Assembly: GCA_002455605.1 (NCBI GenBank)
Contig: DKLE01000081.1
Coordinates: 1 to 13,409 of the forward strand
Reading direction: 5' to 3'
Length of the DNA stretch: 13,409 nt
DNA from: Firmicutes bacterium UBA6648
GTDB taxonomy: Bacteria; Bacillota; Clostridia; Peptostreptococcales; Anaerovoracaceae
In this document: piece after piece, positions 7,063 through 13,409 of the stretch
How the letters are laid out: the number at the start of each line of letters is the position of its first letter
How positions within the stretch are numbered: the stretch's first letter is position 1
Notes under the pieces: generated by a model
What the model saw: only the letters and a program-made list of their open reading frames with translations
Databases searched by the model: none
What the model was told of the DNA's origin: nothing
Translations under genes and position numbers: made by a program

Positions 7063-7665
7063 TTGAATTTAACAGATGCCAAATTAAAAAGTATAATTTC
7101 GTTTTTATTAAAGAATAAAAATGAATTGATTACTTTAACCGATTACTTTGAATATCAAGACATTGAAAACGGATTATTAAAAATCCCGGATTATTTAATC
7201 AATGTGGGAATAAAAGATAAAATAATTAATATTAGAGATATCCAAACTTATCTAAAAGATTATACCGTTCTTTTTCAAAGCGGATGTATTATGCTGGATT
7301 TGCGGCTTCACTTAAAGCAATTAGGCCCCGTTTCTGCTAAATATATGTTCTCTATTAAAGATTTTAGATTTTCAGAAGATTATACGCGCATTTATGCTAC
7401 CTTTCAGGAAGACGTTACATCTTTAGGAAATCTCATGCAGTCAATGGCCTTTAAAGCTGCTGTTTCCGGAAGCACTGCTCTGCAAAAGGCTGTTAAGCTT
7501 TCCAACTGCAGTTTTATCTCCATCGACGAACATAACATCATGATCGATTTAAGCAAATTCGATATGATTAAAAAAATATCTGAACTGTTTGAAATAAATT
7601 ATGCTGACAGCACAGAGGGATGTTTAAAATTTAATTTTTATTACTCTGGAGGAGACAAAGATTGA
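7063..7665 (+). CDS. conserved-looking hypothetical protein in the mgtC-yfcE unit
   Basis: I do not recognise this 200-residue protein. It has no signal peptide, no membrane helix and no obvious catalytic motif. Residues 1-30 look helical and Lys-rich. Residues 72-117 look like several beta strands around the phrase GPVSAKYMFSIKDFRF, then a helix at about 119-146, another strand pair at 149-163 and a C-terminal helix and strand. The strand-helix-strand layout is loosely like small lipid-binding proteins (the DUF2993/LmeA type), but that is a weak impression only. The start is a TTG with GAGGTGAT just upstream; no in-frame ATG occurs earlier, and the TTG lies 21 nt after the mgtC stop. The end overlaps the next gene by 4 nt, so co-translation with the phosphodiesterase is likely. 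Confidence 0.8.
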   Translation: MNLTDAKLKSIISFLLKNKNELITLTDYFEYQDIENGLLKIPDYLINVGIKDKIINIRDIQTYLKDYTVLFQSGCIMLDLRLHLKQLGPVSAKYMFSIKDFRFSEDYTRIYATFQEDVTSLGNLMQSMAFKAAVSGSTALQKAVKLSNCSFISIDEHNIMIDLSKFDMIKKISELFEINYADSTEGCLKFNFYYSGGDKD

Positions 7666-8219
7666 AATTATTTGTGATAAGTGATACACACGGCGATCTA
7701 ACAAAAGTTTATGAAGTATATGAAACACTGACATCAATTGATGCCGTCATTCATTTAGGTGATTATGCCAAAGATGCTCAAGAGCTGCAAAAGCAGCTGG
7801 GAGTTGATGTTATTTCCGTCAAAGGCAATATGGACGGTGCTTATAGCGATATGGACTTTAAAATATTACCTACCGAATGCGGGAGCTTATATCTATCACA
7901 CGGCCATATGGAAAATGTGAAAATGAAGTATCAAAATATTTTTTACCGAGCTGAAGAAAAAAACTGTATAGCCGCACTTTTTGGACATACACATAAACCT
8001 GTATTCGAAAATTTAAACGGTATTTATTTAATCAATCCCGGTAGTTTAAGTCTGCCTGCAGATGGGACAAAAGGCTCCTATGCTATAGTTAATACCTCAT
8101 CAGAAGGCATAAGCGGATCAATCTTATATTATTCGGATTTCAAAACAGCTCCCTCAAAACCTGTAAAGGTTCAAGGCGGGTACATACGCAATTTATTAAA
8201 TTATAGCGATAGATTTTAA
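7662..8219 (+). CDS. YfcE/MJ0936-type metallophosphodiesterase
   Basis: 185-residue calcineurin-like phosphoesterase, the length of the YfcE group. All metal-site motifs are present in order: SDTHG (D8, H10), HLGD (D34), KGNMD (N56), LSHGH (H80) and FGHTH (H109, H111), followed by INPGS typical of the YfcE family. Members hydrolyse phosphodiesters with Mn2+ in vitro; the cellular substrate is usually unknown. The start is a TTG at 7662 whose last two bases belong to the TGA of the preceding gene, with GGAGGAG 7 nt upstream, and it places the first metal Asp eight residues in. It is the last gene of the mgtC unit. Its final codons form the left arm of a long hairpin. Confidence 0.93.
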   Translation: MKLFVISDTHGDLTKVYEVYETLTSIDAVIHLGDYAKDAQELQKQLGVDVISVKGNMDGAYSDMDFKILPTECGSLYLSHGHMENVKMKYQNIFYRAEEKNCIAALFGHTHKPVFENLNGIYLINPGSLSLPADGTKGSYAIVNTSSEGISGSILYYSDFKTAPSKPVKVQGGYIRNLLNYSDRF

Positions 8220-8236
8220 ATCTATCGCTATAATTT
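8198..8236. terminator. long hairpin closing yfcE and the HD-GYP gene
   Basis: Two perfect 19-base arms (8198-8216 and 8218-8236; core ATAGCGATAGATTT) surround a single T. The left arm encodes the end of the YfcE-type protein and the stop codon at 8217-8219 lies at the tip. It sits between convergent genes and is probably a two-way terminator. The T run after it is short (TTTT then A), so efficiency is uncertain. Confidence 0.7.
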
Positions 8237-8256
8237 TAAAGATTGCCTCTTTAGTA

Positions 8257-9342
8257 TCATTCATTTCTGCAAATCTCTTCAATTTTTTCTCTCAATTCAA
8301 TAAAAACTTTTGCAATTTCAGGATCAAAATGACTGCCGCTGGATGCTTCTATTATGTTAAATGCCTCTTCACTATTCATTGCTTCCTTATAACACCTTTT
8401 TGATACCAATGCATCAAACACATCTGCAACCGCCATAATTCTCGCGCTTAATGGGATCTTTTCTTCTTTTATTCCTTTGGGATATCCCTCTCCATTCCAT
8501 TTTTCATGATGGTAAGTAGCAATATCAAAAGCGATATCCACAAATTCTTTTTTCTCGATTTTTCCCATGGTAGAGCTTATAATATTTCCGCCTTCTTCTG
8601 CATGCTGCTTCATAATGTCAAATTCAGCTTCTGTGAGTCTGCCCGGCTTTTTTAAGATTGTATCAGAAATACAGATCTTTCCTATATCATGCATTGGGGC
8701 AGCTTTGCAAAGATTCTCTATGTATTCATCATTTAAGATATCCAAAAACTTTCCTTTATTCTTCAAAGCTTTGGCTATCAATTCCACATATTGGCTTGTC
8801 CGCTTGATATGTCCCCCGGTACTTCCGTCTCTTCCTTCAATCAGGTTGGCCATACTGATGATCACTTGCTGCTGAATATCCATAATTTCTTGCTGTTTAC
8901 GTGCAATTTCTTCTGTTTGCTGAAGAATTTTTTGAGCTTGATTTTTAACAAACTGTTCTAAGTTTTTTCTGTATTCTTGAAGCTCCAAAGTTCTGTTAAT
9001 TCTATTTTTAATGACCTCTGGCACAAAAGGTTTTGCAATAAAATCAACCGCTCCCATTTTAAAGCATTTTGCTTCTATTTGCGGTTCAACATTGGCAGTT
9101 AAAAAAATAACAGGAATATTCTTCCATTCGTCGTGCAATTGTAATTGCTCCATCACTTCGAATCCACTCATTTCCGGCATGCTGATATCAAGCAAAATTA
9201 AATCAGGTATTGCCTGAGACAGAAACTTTAAAGCTTTCTCACCAGACAGTGCCGCACCTACCCGATATTCATTTTCCAGTATAGCTTGGGCAATCTTTAT
9301 ATTTGATCGATTATCATCTACGATAAGAATCATCTGCTGCAT
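8257..9342 (-). CDS. response regulator with HD-GYP phosphodiesterase domain
   Basis: 361-residue cytoplasmic regulator. An N-terminal receiver domain (about 4-118) has acidic residues D9/D10, phosphorylated Asp52, Thr82 and Lys104. A coiled-coil linker rich in Gln and Glu spans about 121-162. The C-terminal HD-GYP domain (about 163-357) has H178, the HD pair H218-D219, H246, HHEKWNGEGYP with H278, H279 and the intact GYP at 286-288, and DVFD near 307-310. This is a complete active site of the RpfG type, predicted to degrade cyclic di-GMP. GGAGG lies 7 nt before the ATG. It follows the hybrid kinase gene by 39 nt, so the kinase is its likely partner. No DNA-binding domain is present: output is through the second messenger. 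Confidence 0.94.
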   Translation of the reverse strand: MQQMILIVDDNRSNIKIAQAILENEYRVGAALSGEKALKFLSQAIPDLILLDISMPEMSGFEVMEQLQLHDEWKNIPVIFLTANVEPQIEAKCFKMGAVDFIAKPFVPEVIKNRINRTLELQEYRKNLEQFVKNQAQKILQQTEEIARKQQEIMDIQQQVIISMANLIEGRDGSTGGHIKRTSQYVELIAKALKNKGKFLDILNDEYIENLCKAAPMHDIGKICISDTILKKPGRLTEAEFDIMKQHAEEGGNIISSTMGKIEKKEFVDIAFDIATYHHEKWNGEGYPKGIKEEKIPLSARIMAVADVFDALVSKRCYKEAMNSEEAFNIIEASSGSHFDPEIAKVFIELREKIEEICRNE

Positions 9343-9381
9343 ATGCCTACCTCCAGAACCTAGTTTACCAGTATAACCTCT

Positions 9382-12213
9382 TTAATCCAAAGCATAATGG
9401 CCAATCAAAATTTCTATGGCCTCTTTTGCTTCTTCATACTCAAACTCTTCCAGTTTTTCATCAATTTCTGCCATATATGTATTTAATTTCTCCCCTTTGT
9501 ATGTATCCTTAGAAAGCTGCTGTATAAGCTTTTTAGCTTCTATGATCTCGAAATTGCTTATCTTTTCATTCAACTGCCGCAACCGCTCTCTAAAAACTTC
9601 TTTTACCATTCCTCCCTCTAAAAGCGTTTCAATAGTCTTTTTATTCTCCGTCCCATTCTCTTTATGGCATTTGTCCAAATAGTTGATAATATCGTGGATA
9701 ACCTTGTGATACATCTCCATCATCAATTGATGACTATATAAAATATACGAAATTTCCCCTGACTCCCCTGCAGCCTCCAATTTTCTTGCTTTCTCTGATA
9801 GTTCTTCCGCTCCTATTCCCAGAGCATTGCTCTTTAAAGAATGAACCAATATTGTATATAAGGCCCAATCTTCCGCATCAAAGGCTGACTGAATCTTGTA
9901 CACATTTTCTTGGCCGGAATTTTTAAATATTTCTAATAAAATCTTATAATTTTCTACATTTTCGGCTGAATACGACAATCCTTTTTGTACATTGATATAG
10001 TCCCCTAGCTGACTATCCGGTATACTGTTTCTAACACCTTCTTCTGACTGATTTCTTTCCAAGTCTCCGGTTTTATATACGATTTCAGGCGGCAGATATT
10101 TAATCAGCATCCGCTCCAGTTTATTTCCTTCAATAGGCTTAGAAAGATAATCAGTAAATCCGTAATCCAGATACATTTTTTTGGCACTTGATATAGCATT
10201 GGCAGTTAATGCTATAATCGGCGCAGAAATGCATAAATTATCTTCCATCTTTTTCATTCGTTCAAAAGTTTCTACGCCATCCATTTCCGGCATCATATGA
10301 TCCATAAATATCAGATGGTAAACGTCTTTCCTTACTTTATCTAAACATTCCTTTCCGCTTGTTACCGTATCAATCCTTAACCTGGTGTTCTTTAAGAGTC
10401 CCGTGACCACTGCAAGATTCATAATGTTATCATCAACAACCAATATTTTTCCTTCCGGACAAATAAATGTCTCCCTATAATATTTCCTTTGCTGGATACT
10501 CTTTTCATATTTTGCCTGAAAATCTCCAATGCCTTCAGTCTCTATGATTTTCTGAGGAATTTTGGCAGTAAATACCGATCCCTTTCCATAGATACTTTTC
10601 ACGGCCAATTCTCCACCCATTATGTTTAAAAGGCTCTTTGTGATATTCAAGCCCAATCCCGTGCCTTCAATACTCCGGTTTCTTTCAGCATCCAAGCGGG
10701 TAAAGGAAATGAACAAAAGGTCTAAATCTTCTTCTTTAATCCCTATTCCTGTATCTTCCACCGCAACAATCAATTCTATGTTCTCATCATCCAATTGCTT
10801 CCATTCAATGTGTAAGAGAATGGAGCCATGATGGGTATATTTAACCGCATTTGTCAGCAGATTTCCTATTATCTGAGTAATTCTCCGTTCATCTCCCCAT
10901 AATCGATGGGGAATATCCTGTGCAATATCCAGATTCAAAAGAAGCTTTTTTTCCTGAACCTTATGAGAAATCATATTTATTAAGTCACTAAGCATGGAAC
11001 TTAGTTCATATTCCACAGGTGAAATTTGCATTTTACCAGACTCTATTTTTGAAAAATCTAAAATATCATTAATCAAAGAAATCAGCATTTTTCCGGAATT
11101 TTGAATGTTTACAGCATATTGCGCTATATCACTATTGTCAGTCTCCCTCAGAATCATTTCATCCATTCCCAACATAGCATTGATAGGCGTGCGGATTTCA
11201 TGTGACATATTTGCCAGAAAATCAGATTTCGCCTGAGACGCAGATTCTGCTAAGCTAACAGGCTTCAGCAAGGCTTTCACAACAACTGATATACTGAGTA
11301 CACTGACAATAAAACATAATAATGCCATGATTACTGTGAACTCTATCATTAATTTTCTTACATCCTCAGCCCATACACTCTCTGCTATGGCAATTCCAAC
11401 GTACCATCCGCAGCACTCAACTTTGCTGACAAAAAATGCTCGCTTTTTTCCGTCATAATCGTTGATCCATAGCAGCTTTTTCATATCAATGCCATTCTTT
11501 ATCTTTTCAATTAATGCCCCATAAGGATTACCCTGCAAGTCCTGCAACCCAACAGGTGCTTCGTTCACGTAACCATACCCTTCATTAGGATGCACCACCA
11601 GGCCGTTATCACTGTCTAACAAAAACCCATAGCTGTCCTCAGGCACTTCCATTGCATTAATCGTTTCTATCATTTGATCCACAAAAATATCAATAGCTAA
11701 TACACCCTCCAGCTTGCCGTCAATAACCACTTCCCTGGAAATAGTTATAATTTGCCTGCCTGTGTCCGTATCATTATACGCTGTCTGTACTGCTAATTTA
11801 TGAGTTTCCGTAGGAACCGTATACCATTTTCTTTTTGTATAGTCCATACTGCTGTTCGGTACAAAATCCGTAGCACAGACCATAGCACTATCGGGATATT
11901 GGAAATACAGATCATAAACAGACTCTTCTATATTACATCTTTTTAGTATTTCTCCAAAATAGGTATGCAAGTAATCTCTATCTAGATTTTTAACTAAAAT
12001 CATTGACTCGGCCACTGTATTTAAAAAAACTGCTTTTTCCCATATCCAATTATTAATCTGATTGGCATAATTCGAGGCCATAATAACTGCATTTTCCGTG
12101 CTCTTCCCTTTCAGTTCACCGGACGCAGCCGAATAACCGACAATTGAAGTCACCATAATGCAAATAAGACAAATTGAACATACAATAATTATAAACTTCT
12201 TTTGTACAGTCAT
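9382..12213 (-). CDS. hybrid sensor histidine kinase with REC and Hpt domains
   Basis: 943-residue membrane sensor. Layout: TM1 about 8-29; extracellular dCache-type sensor about 30-285 (RKWY near 128-131, AYNDTDTG near 145-152, GVLAIDIF near 170-177); TM2 about 289-312; a short linker with no room for a full HAMP; DHp with H338 in SHEIRTP; HATPase with N455, DTGIG (487-491) and GTGLGL (517-522); receiver about 588-707 with D594/D595, Asp638, T670 and K692; Hpt about 745-848 with His791 in HSLKSN. A tail (about 865-943) holds a repeated helical motif. All phosphotransfer residues are present, so it should pass phosphate His338-Asp638-His791 and then to the downstream HD-GYP regulator. An AAGAGG site lies 7 nt before the ATG. 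The ligand is unknown, though the sensor shows part of the amino-acid-binding signature. Confidence 0.95.
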   Translation of the reverse strand: MTVQKKFIIIVCSICLICIMVTSIVGYSAASGELKGKSTENAVIMASNYANQINNWIWEKAVFLNTVAESMILVKNLDRDYLHTYFGEILKRCNIEESVYDLYFQYPDSAMVCATDFVPNSSMDYTKRKWYTVPTETHKLAVQTAYNDTDTGRQIITISREVVIDGKLEGVLAIDIFVDQMIETINAMEVPEDSYGFLLDSDNGLVVHPNEGYGYVNEAPVGLQDLQGNPYGALIEKIKNGIDMKKLLWINDYDGKKRAFFVSKVECCGWYVGIAIAESVWAEDVRKLMIEFTVIMALLCFIVSVLSISVVVKALLKPVSLAESASQAKSDFLANMSHEIRTPINAMLGMDEMILRETDNSDIAQYAVNIQNSGKMLISLINDILDFSKIESGKMQISPVEYELSSMLSDLINMISHKVQEKKLLLNLDIAQDIPHRLWGDERRITQIIGNLLTNAVKYTHHGSILLHIEWKQLDDENIELIVAVEDTGIGIKEEDLDLLFISFTRLDAERNRSIEGTGLGLNITKSLLNIMGGELAVKSIYGKGSVFTAKIPQKIIETEGIGDFQAKYEKSIQQRKYYRETFICPEGKILVVDDNIMNLAVVTGLLKNTRLRIDTVTSGKECLDKVRKDVYHLIFMDHMMPEMDGVETFERMKKMEDNLCISAPIIALTANAISSAKKMYLDYGFTDYLSKPIEGNKLERMLIKYLPPEIVYKTGDLERNQSEEGVRNSIPDSQLGDYINVQKGLSYSAENVENYKILLEIFKNSGQENVYKIQSAFDAEDWALYTILVHSLKSNALGIGAEELSEKARKLEAAGESGEISYILYSHQLMMEMYHKVIHDIINYLDKCHKENGTENKKTIETLLEGGMVKEVFRERLRQLNEKISNFEIIEAKKLIQQLSKDTYKGEKLNTYMAEIDEKLEEFEYEEAKEAIEILIGHYALD

Positions 12214-12270
12214 GTAAAACCTCTTTTTTATCTTATCCCTATTGTGAAGCGTTTCTAAATTATTTTTTTA

Positions 12271-12279
12271 ATTATACCA
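12271..12279 (-). promoter_or_regulatory. extended -10 promoter of the hybrid kinase operon
   Basis: The minus strand reads TGGTATAAT, a consensus -10 with the extended TGn element, about 58 nt before the kinase ATG. The -35 position at 17 nt (TAGTGC) is poor, as is common with an extended -10. Confidence 0.55.
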
Positions 12280-12354
12280 TTAACTTGCATCTTGCACTAT
12301 ATTTTCTTGTTTTTTTAATTGTATACTTTCCTGCTGCAGCTCTCTAGGCAAATT

Positions 12355-12381
12355 AAAAATCCACTAACTATTGTCAGTGGA
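12355..12381 (-). terminator. terminator of the superoxide dismutase gene
   Basis: On the minus strand TCCACTGAC, loop AATA, then GTTAGTGGA (12381-12360; one G-T pair) is followed by TTTTT (12359-12355). It begins 10 nt after the stop codon. A standard rho-independent terminator. Confidence 0.85.
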
Positions 12382-12391
12382 CTTTTACGGC

Positions 12392-13030
12392 TTATCTGGC
12401 AAGACACCTTAAATAATTTTCCATGATCTTATCCCAATTTACTACATGGAACCAATCATCAATATAATCTGTTCTTTTATTATAATGTTTTAGATAATAA
12501 GCATGTTCCCAAACATCAAGATTTAAAATAGGACATAAGTTTTCCGGTAAAGGCGTGTCTTGGTTAGGAGTGGTTACAATTTCTAACTCCTTATCCCGAT
12601 TTAGGACAAGCCAGGCATACCCGGATCCAAAAACAGACAATCCTGCCTCTTTAAACTTTTTTTTAAACTCATCATAACTACCGAATTTGGATTTTATTGC
12701 CAATGCTAAATGATCCATCGGCTCTTTGTCCACTGAACCGTCAAACTGATCAAAATAAAAGCGATGATTAAAGACACCTCCCGCATTATTGGTTATAGGA
12801 GTTTGTGTGTCTTCCGGAAACATATCTACATTGTAAATCAGCTGACCCAATGTCAGATCCTGCAATTCCGGATAATCCTTTAAAACATTATTTAAATTAT
12901 CGATATATGTCTGTAAATGCCTGTCATGATGTATCTCCATAGTTTTTGCGTCAATATAAGGCTCCAATGCATCATAGGGATATGGCAGCGGTATATTTAC
13001 AAAAGGATAATAGTCATTAGTGCTATTCAT
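12392..13030 (-). CDS. superoxide dismutase, Mn/Fe family (Mn-type features)
   Basis: 212-residue cytoplasmic enzyme that converts superoxide to oxygen and hydrogen peroxide. Metal ligands are all present: H34 (EIHHDRH), H89 (FNHRF), D172 and H176 (DVWEHAYY). The gateway Tyr is Y42. The active-site Gln is in the Mn-type place (Q157 in TPNQDTPL), and the Fe-type Gln position holds Gly85, so a manganese or cambialistic enzyme is expected. Two aromatic positions near the metal differ from E. coli SodA: Phe93 where Trp is usual (four residues after H89), and Tyr138 in GSGYAW where Trp is usual. No signal peptide. AGGTG lies just before the ATG. The gene is monocistronic with its own terminator. 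In a probable anaerobe this is an oxygen-stress defence gene. Confidence 0.94.
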   Translation of the reverse strand: MNSTNDYYPFVNIPLPYPYDALEPYIDAKTMEIHHDRHLQTYIDNLNNVLKDYPELQDLTLGQLIYNVDMFPEDTQTPITNNAGGVFNHRFYFDQFDGSVDKEPMDHLALAIKSKFGSYDEFKKKFKEAGLSVFGSGYAWLVLNRDKELEIVTTPNQDTPLPENLCPILNLDVWEHAYYLKHYNKRTDYIDDWFHVVNWDKIMENYLRCLAR

Positions 13031-13348
13031 AATTTCACCTCACTTTCACTAGAGAATCTAACTAAAAGATTAAGTCCATCTTATTTTCTCTCTAAACTTT
13101 ATTAACTATTAAGACAAATTATTACTTCTGCTTTTAATTTATTAATCAAATGTGTCTATTCATCCAAATATTAGACCGATAAATAAATTATTCCGTTCTT
13201 TTCATTTACATAATTTACCTTATCATATATTATTGAAATAAGGGGAAACAATGCAATCCTATTCGTTTTAATAGAACTATCAAGAATTTTTATTAATCAT
13301 CAGAATAAGATTGTAAAAGTATATTTTATCTAATAATAGGAGGAAAGT
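13031..13348. other. AT-rich intergenic region, no gene recognised
   Basis: No convincing protein or RNA gene is seen in these 318 bases. The sod promoter must lie at the left end, but no clean -35/-10 pair stands out. A weak inverted repeat (CCTTAT 13218-13223 and ATAAGG 13238-13243, 14-nt loop) is present. An ATG at 13251 behind AAGGGG opens only six codons. Confidence 0.5.
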
Positions 13349-13393
13349 GTGAAAATTAAAGTAGCAAAAATGGCATTACAAAAAAGCTCCTGA
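13349..13393 (+). CDS. possible 14-codon ORF with a consensus ribosome binding site
   Basis: A GTG at 13349 lies 5 nt after AGGAGG (13338-13343) and opens a frame encoding MKIKVAKMALQKSS, then TGA. The peptide is basic and short. It could be a leader peptide, a tiny secreted or signalling peptide precursor, the remnant of a longer gene stopped early, or chance. The sequence after the TGA (two more codons, then TAA) shows no continuation. The window ends 16 nt later, so what follows is unseen. Confidence 0.3.
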   Translation: MKIKVAKMALQKSS

Positions 13394-13409
13394 AACAAAT
13401 AATTAAAAA

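Noticed and set aside
12244..12258. A cre-like sequence (GTGAAGCGTTTC) in the hybrid kinase leader, suggesting CcpA control
   Set aside because: It shares the AAGCG core but has several mismatches to the cre consensus on either strand and poor symmetry. I would not call it without a matrix score.
13251..13271. A six-codon ORF (MQSYSF) behind AAGGGG
   Set aside because: It is too short to support, the ribosome binding site is imperfect, and nothing in the context needs it.

Overview
The window is AT-rich, with strong AGGAGG-type ribosome binding sites, two TTG starts and short intergenic gaps. The gene set (murB, PHP phosphatase, rapZ in tandem; MgtC/SapB; a Cache-type hybrid kinase with an HD-GYP regulator) points to a low-GC Gram-positive bacterium, most likely of the class Clostridia. 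This is inferred from gene content and composition, and no species is assigned.

Layout. Positions 1-3904, minus strand: an apparent operon of an AI-2E-family membrane protein, murB (11-bp overlap with it), a PHP-domain phosphatase and rapZ, followed by the first codons of a further gene that leaves the window. Its extended -10 promoter near 3955-3963 overlaps a perfect 10-bp-arm palindrome. Positions 4108-5497: argG stands alone on the plus strand, with its own promoter, a possible arginine-repressor site and a strong terminator. Positions 5498-6229, minus strand: a Fic-fold protein whose FIC catalytic motif is almost completely lost. Diverging from it, 6343-8219 (plus strand) is a compact three-gene unit: MgtC/SapB membrane protein, an unrecognised 200-residue protein and a YfcE-type phosphodiesterase. 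The last two start with TTG. A 39-bp hairpin closes this unit.

Positions 8257-12213, minus strand: a two-component pair. A 943-residue hybrid histidine kinase (dCache sensor, DHp/HATPase, REC, Hpt and a repeated C-terminal helical tail) lies upstream of a REC-HD-GYP cyclic-di-nucleotide phosphodiesterase. Together they carry every residue needed for a His-Asp-His-Asp relay ending in c-di-GMP breakdown. Positions 12392-13030, minus strand: a Mn-type superoxide dismutase with altered second-sphere aromatics. The right end (13031-13409) has no normal-sized gene, but ends with a 14-codon ORF behind a consensus ribosome binding site.

Most genes are ordinary chromosomal functions (cell wall, arginine synthesis, signalling, oxidative defence). 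The items that most deserve a second look are the degenerate Fic protein, the unknown protein between mgtC and yfcE, the sensor and C-terminal repeats of the hybrid kinase, and the tiny ORF at the right edge. I saw no transposons, CRISPR arrays, tRNA or rRNA genes.
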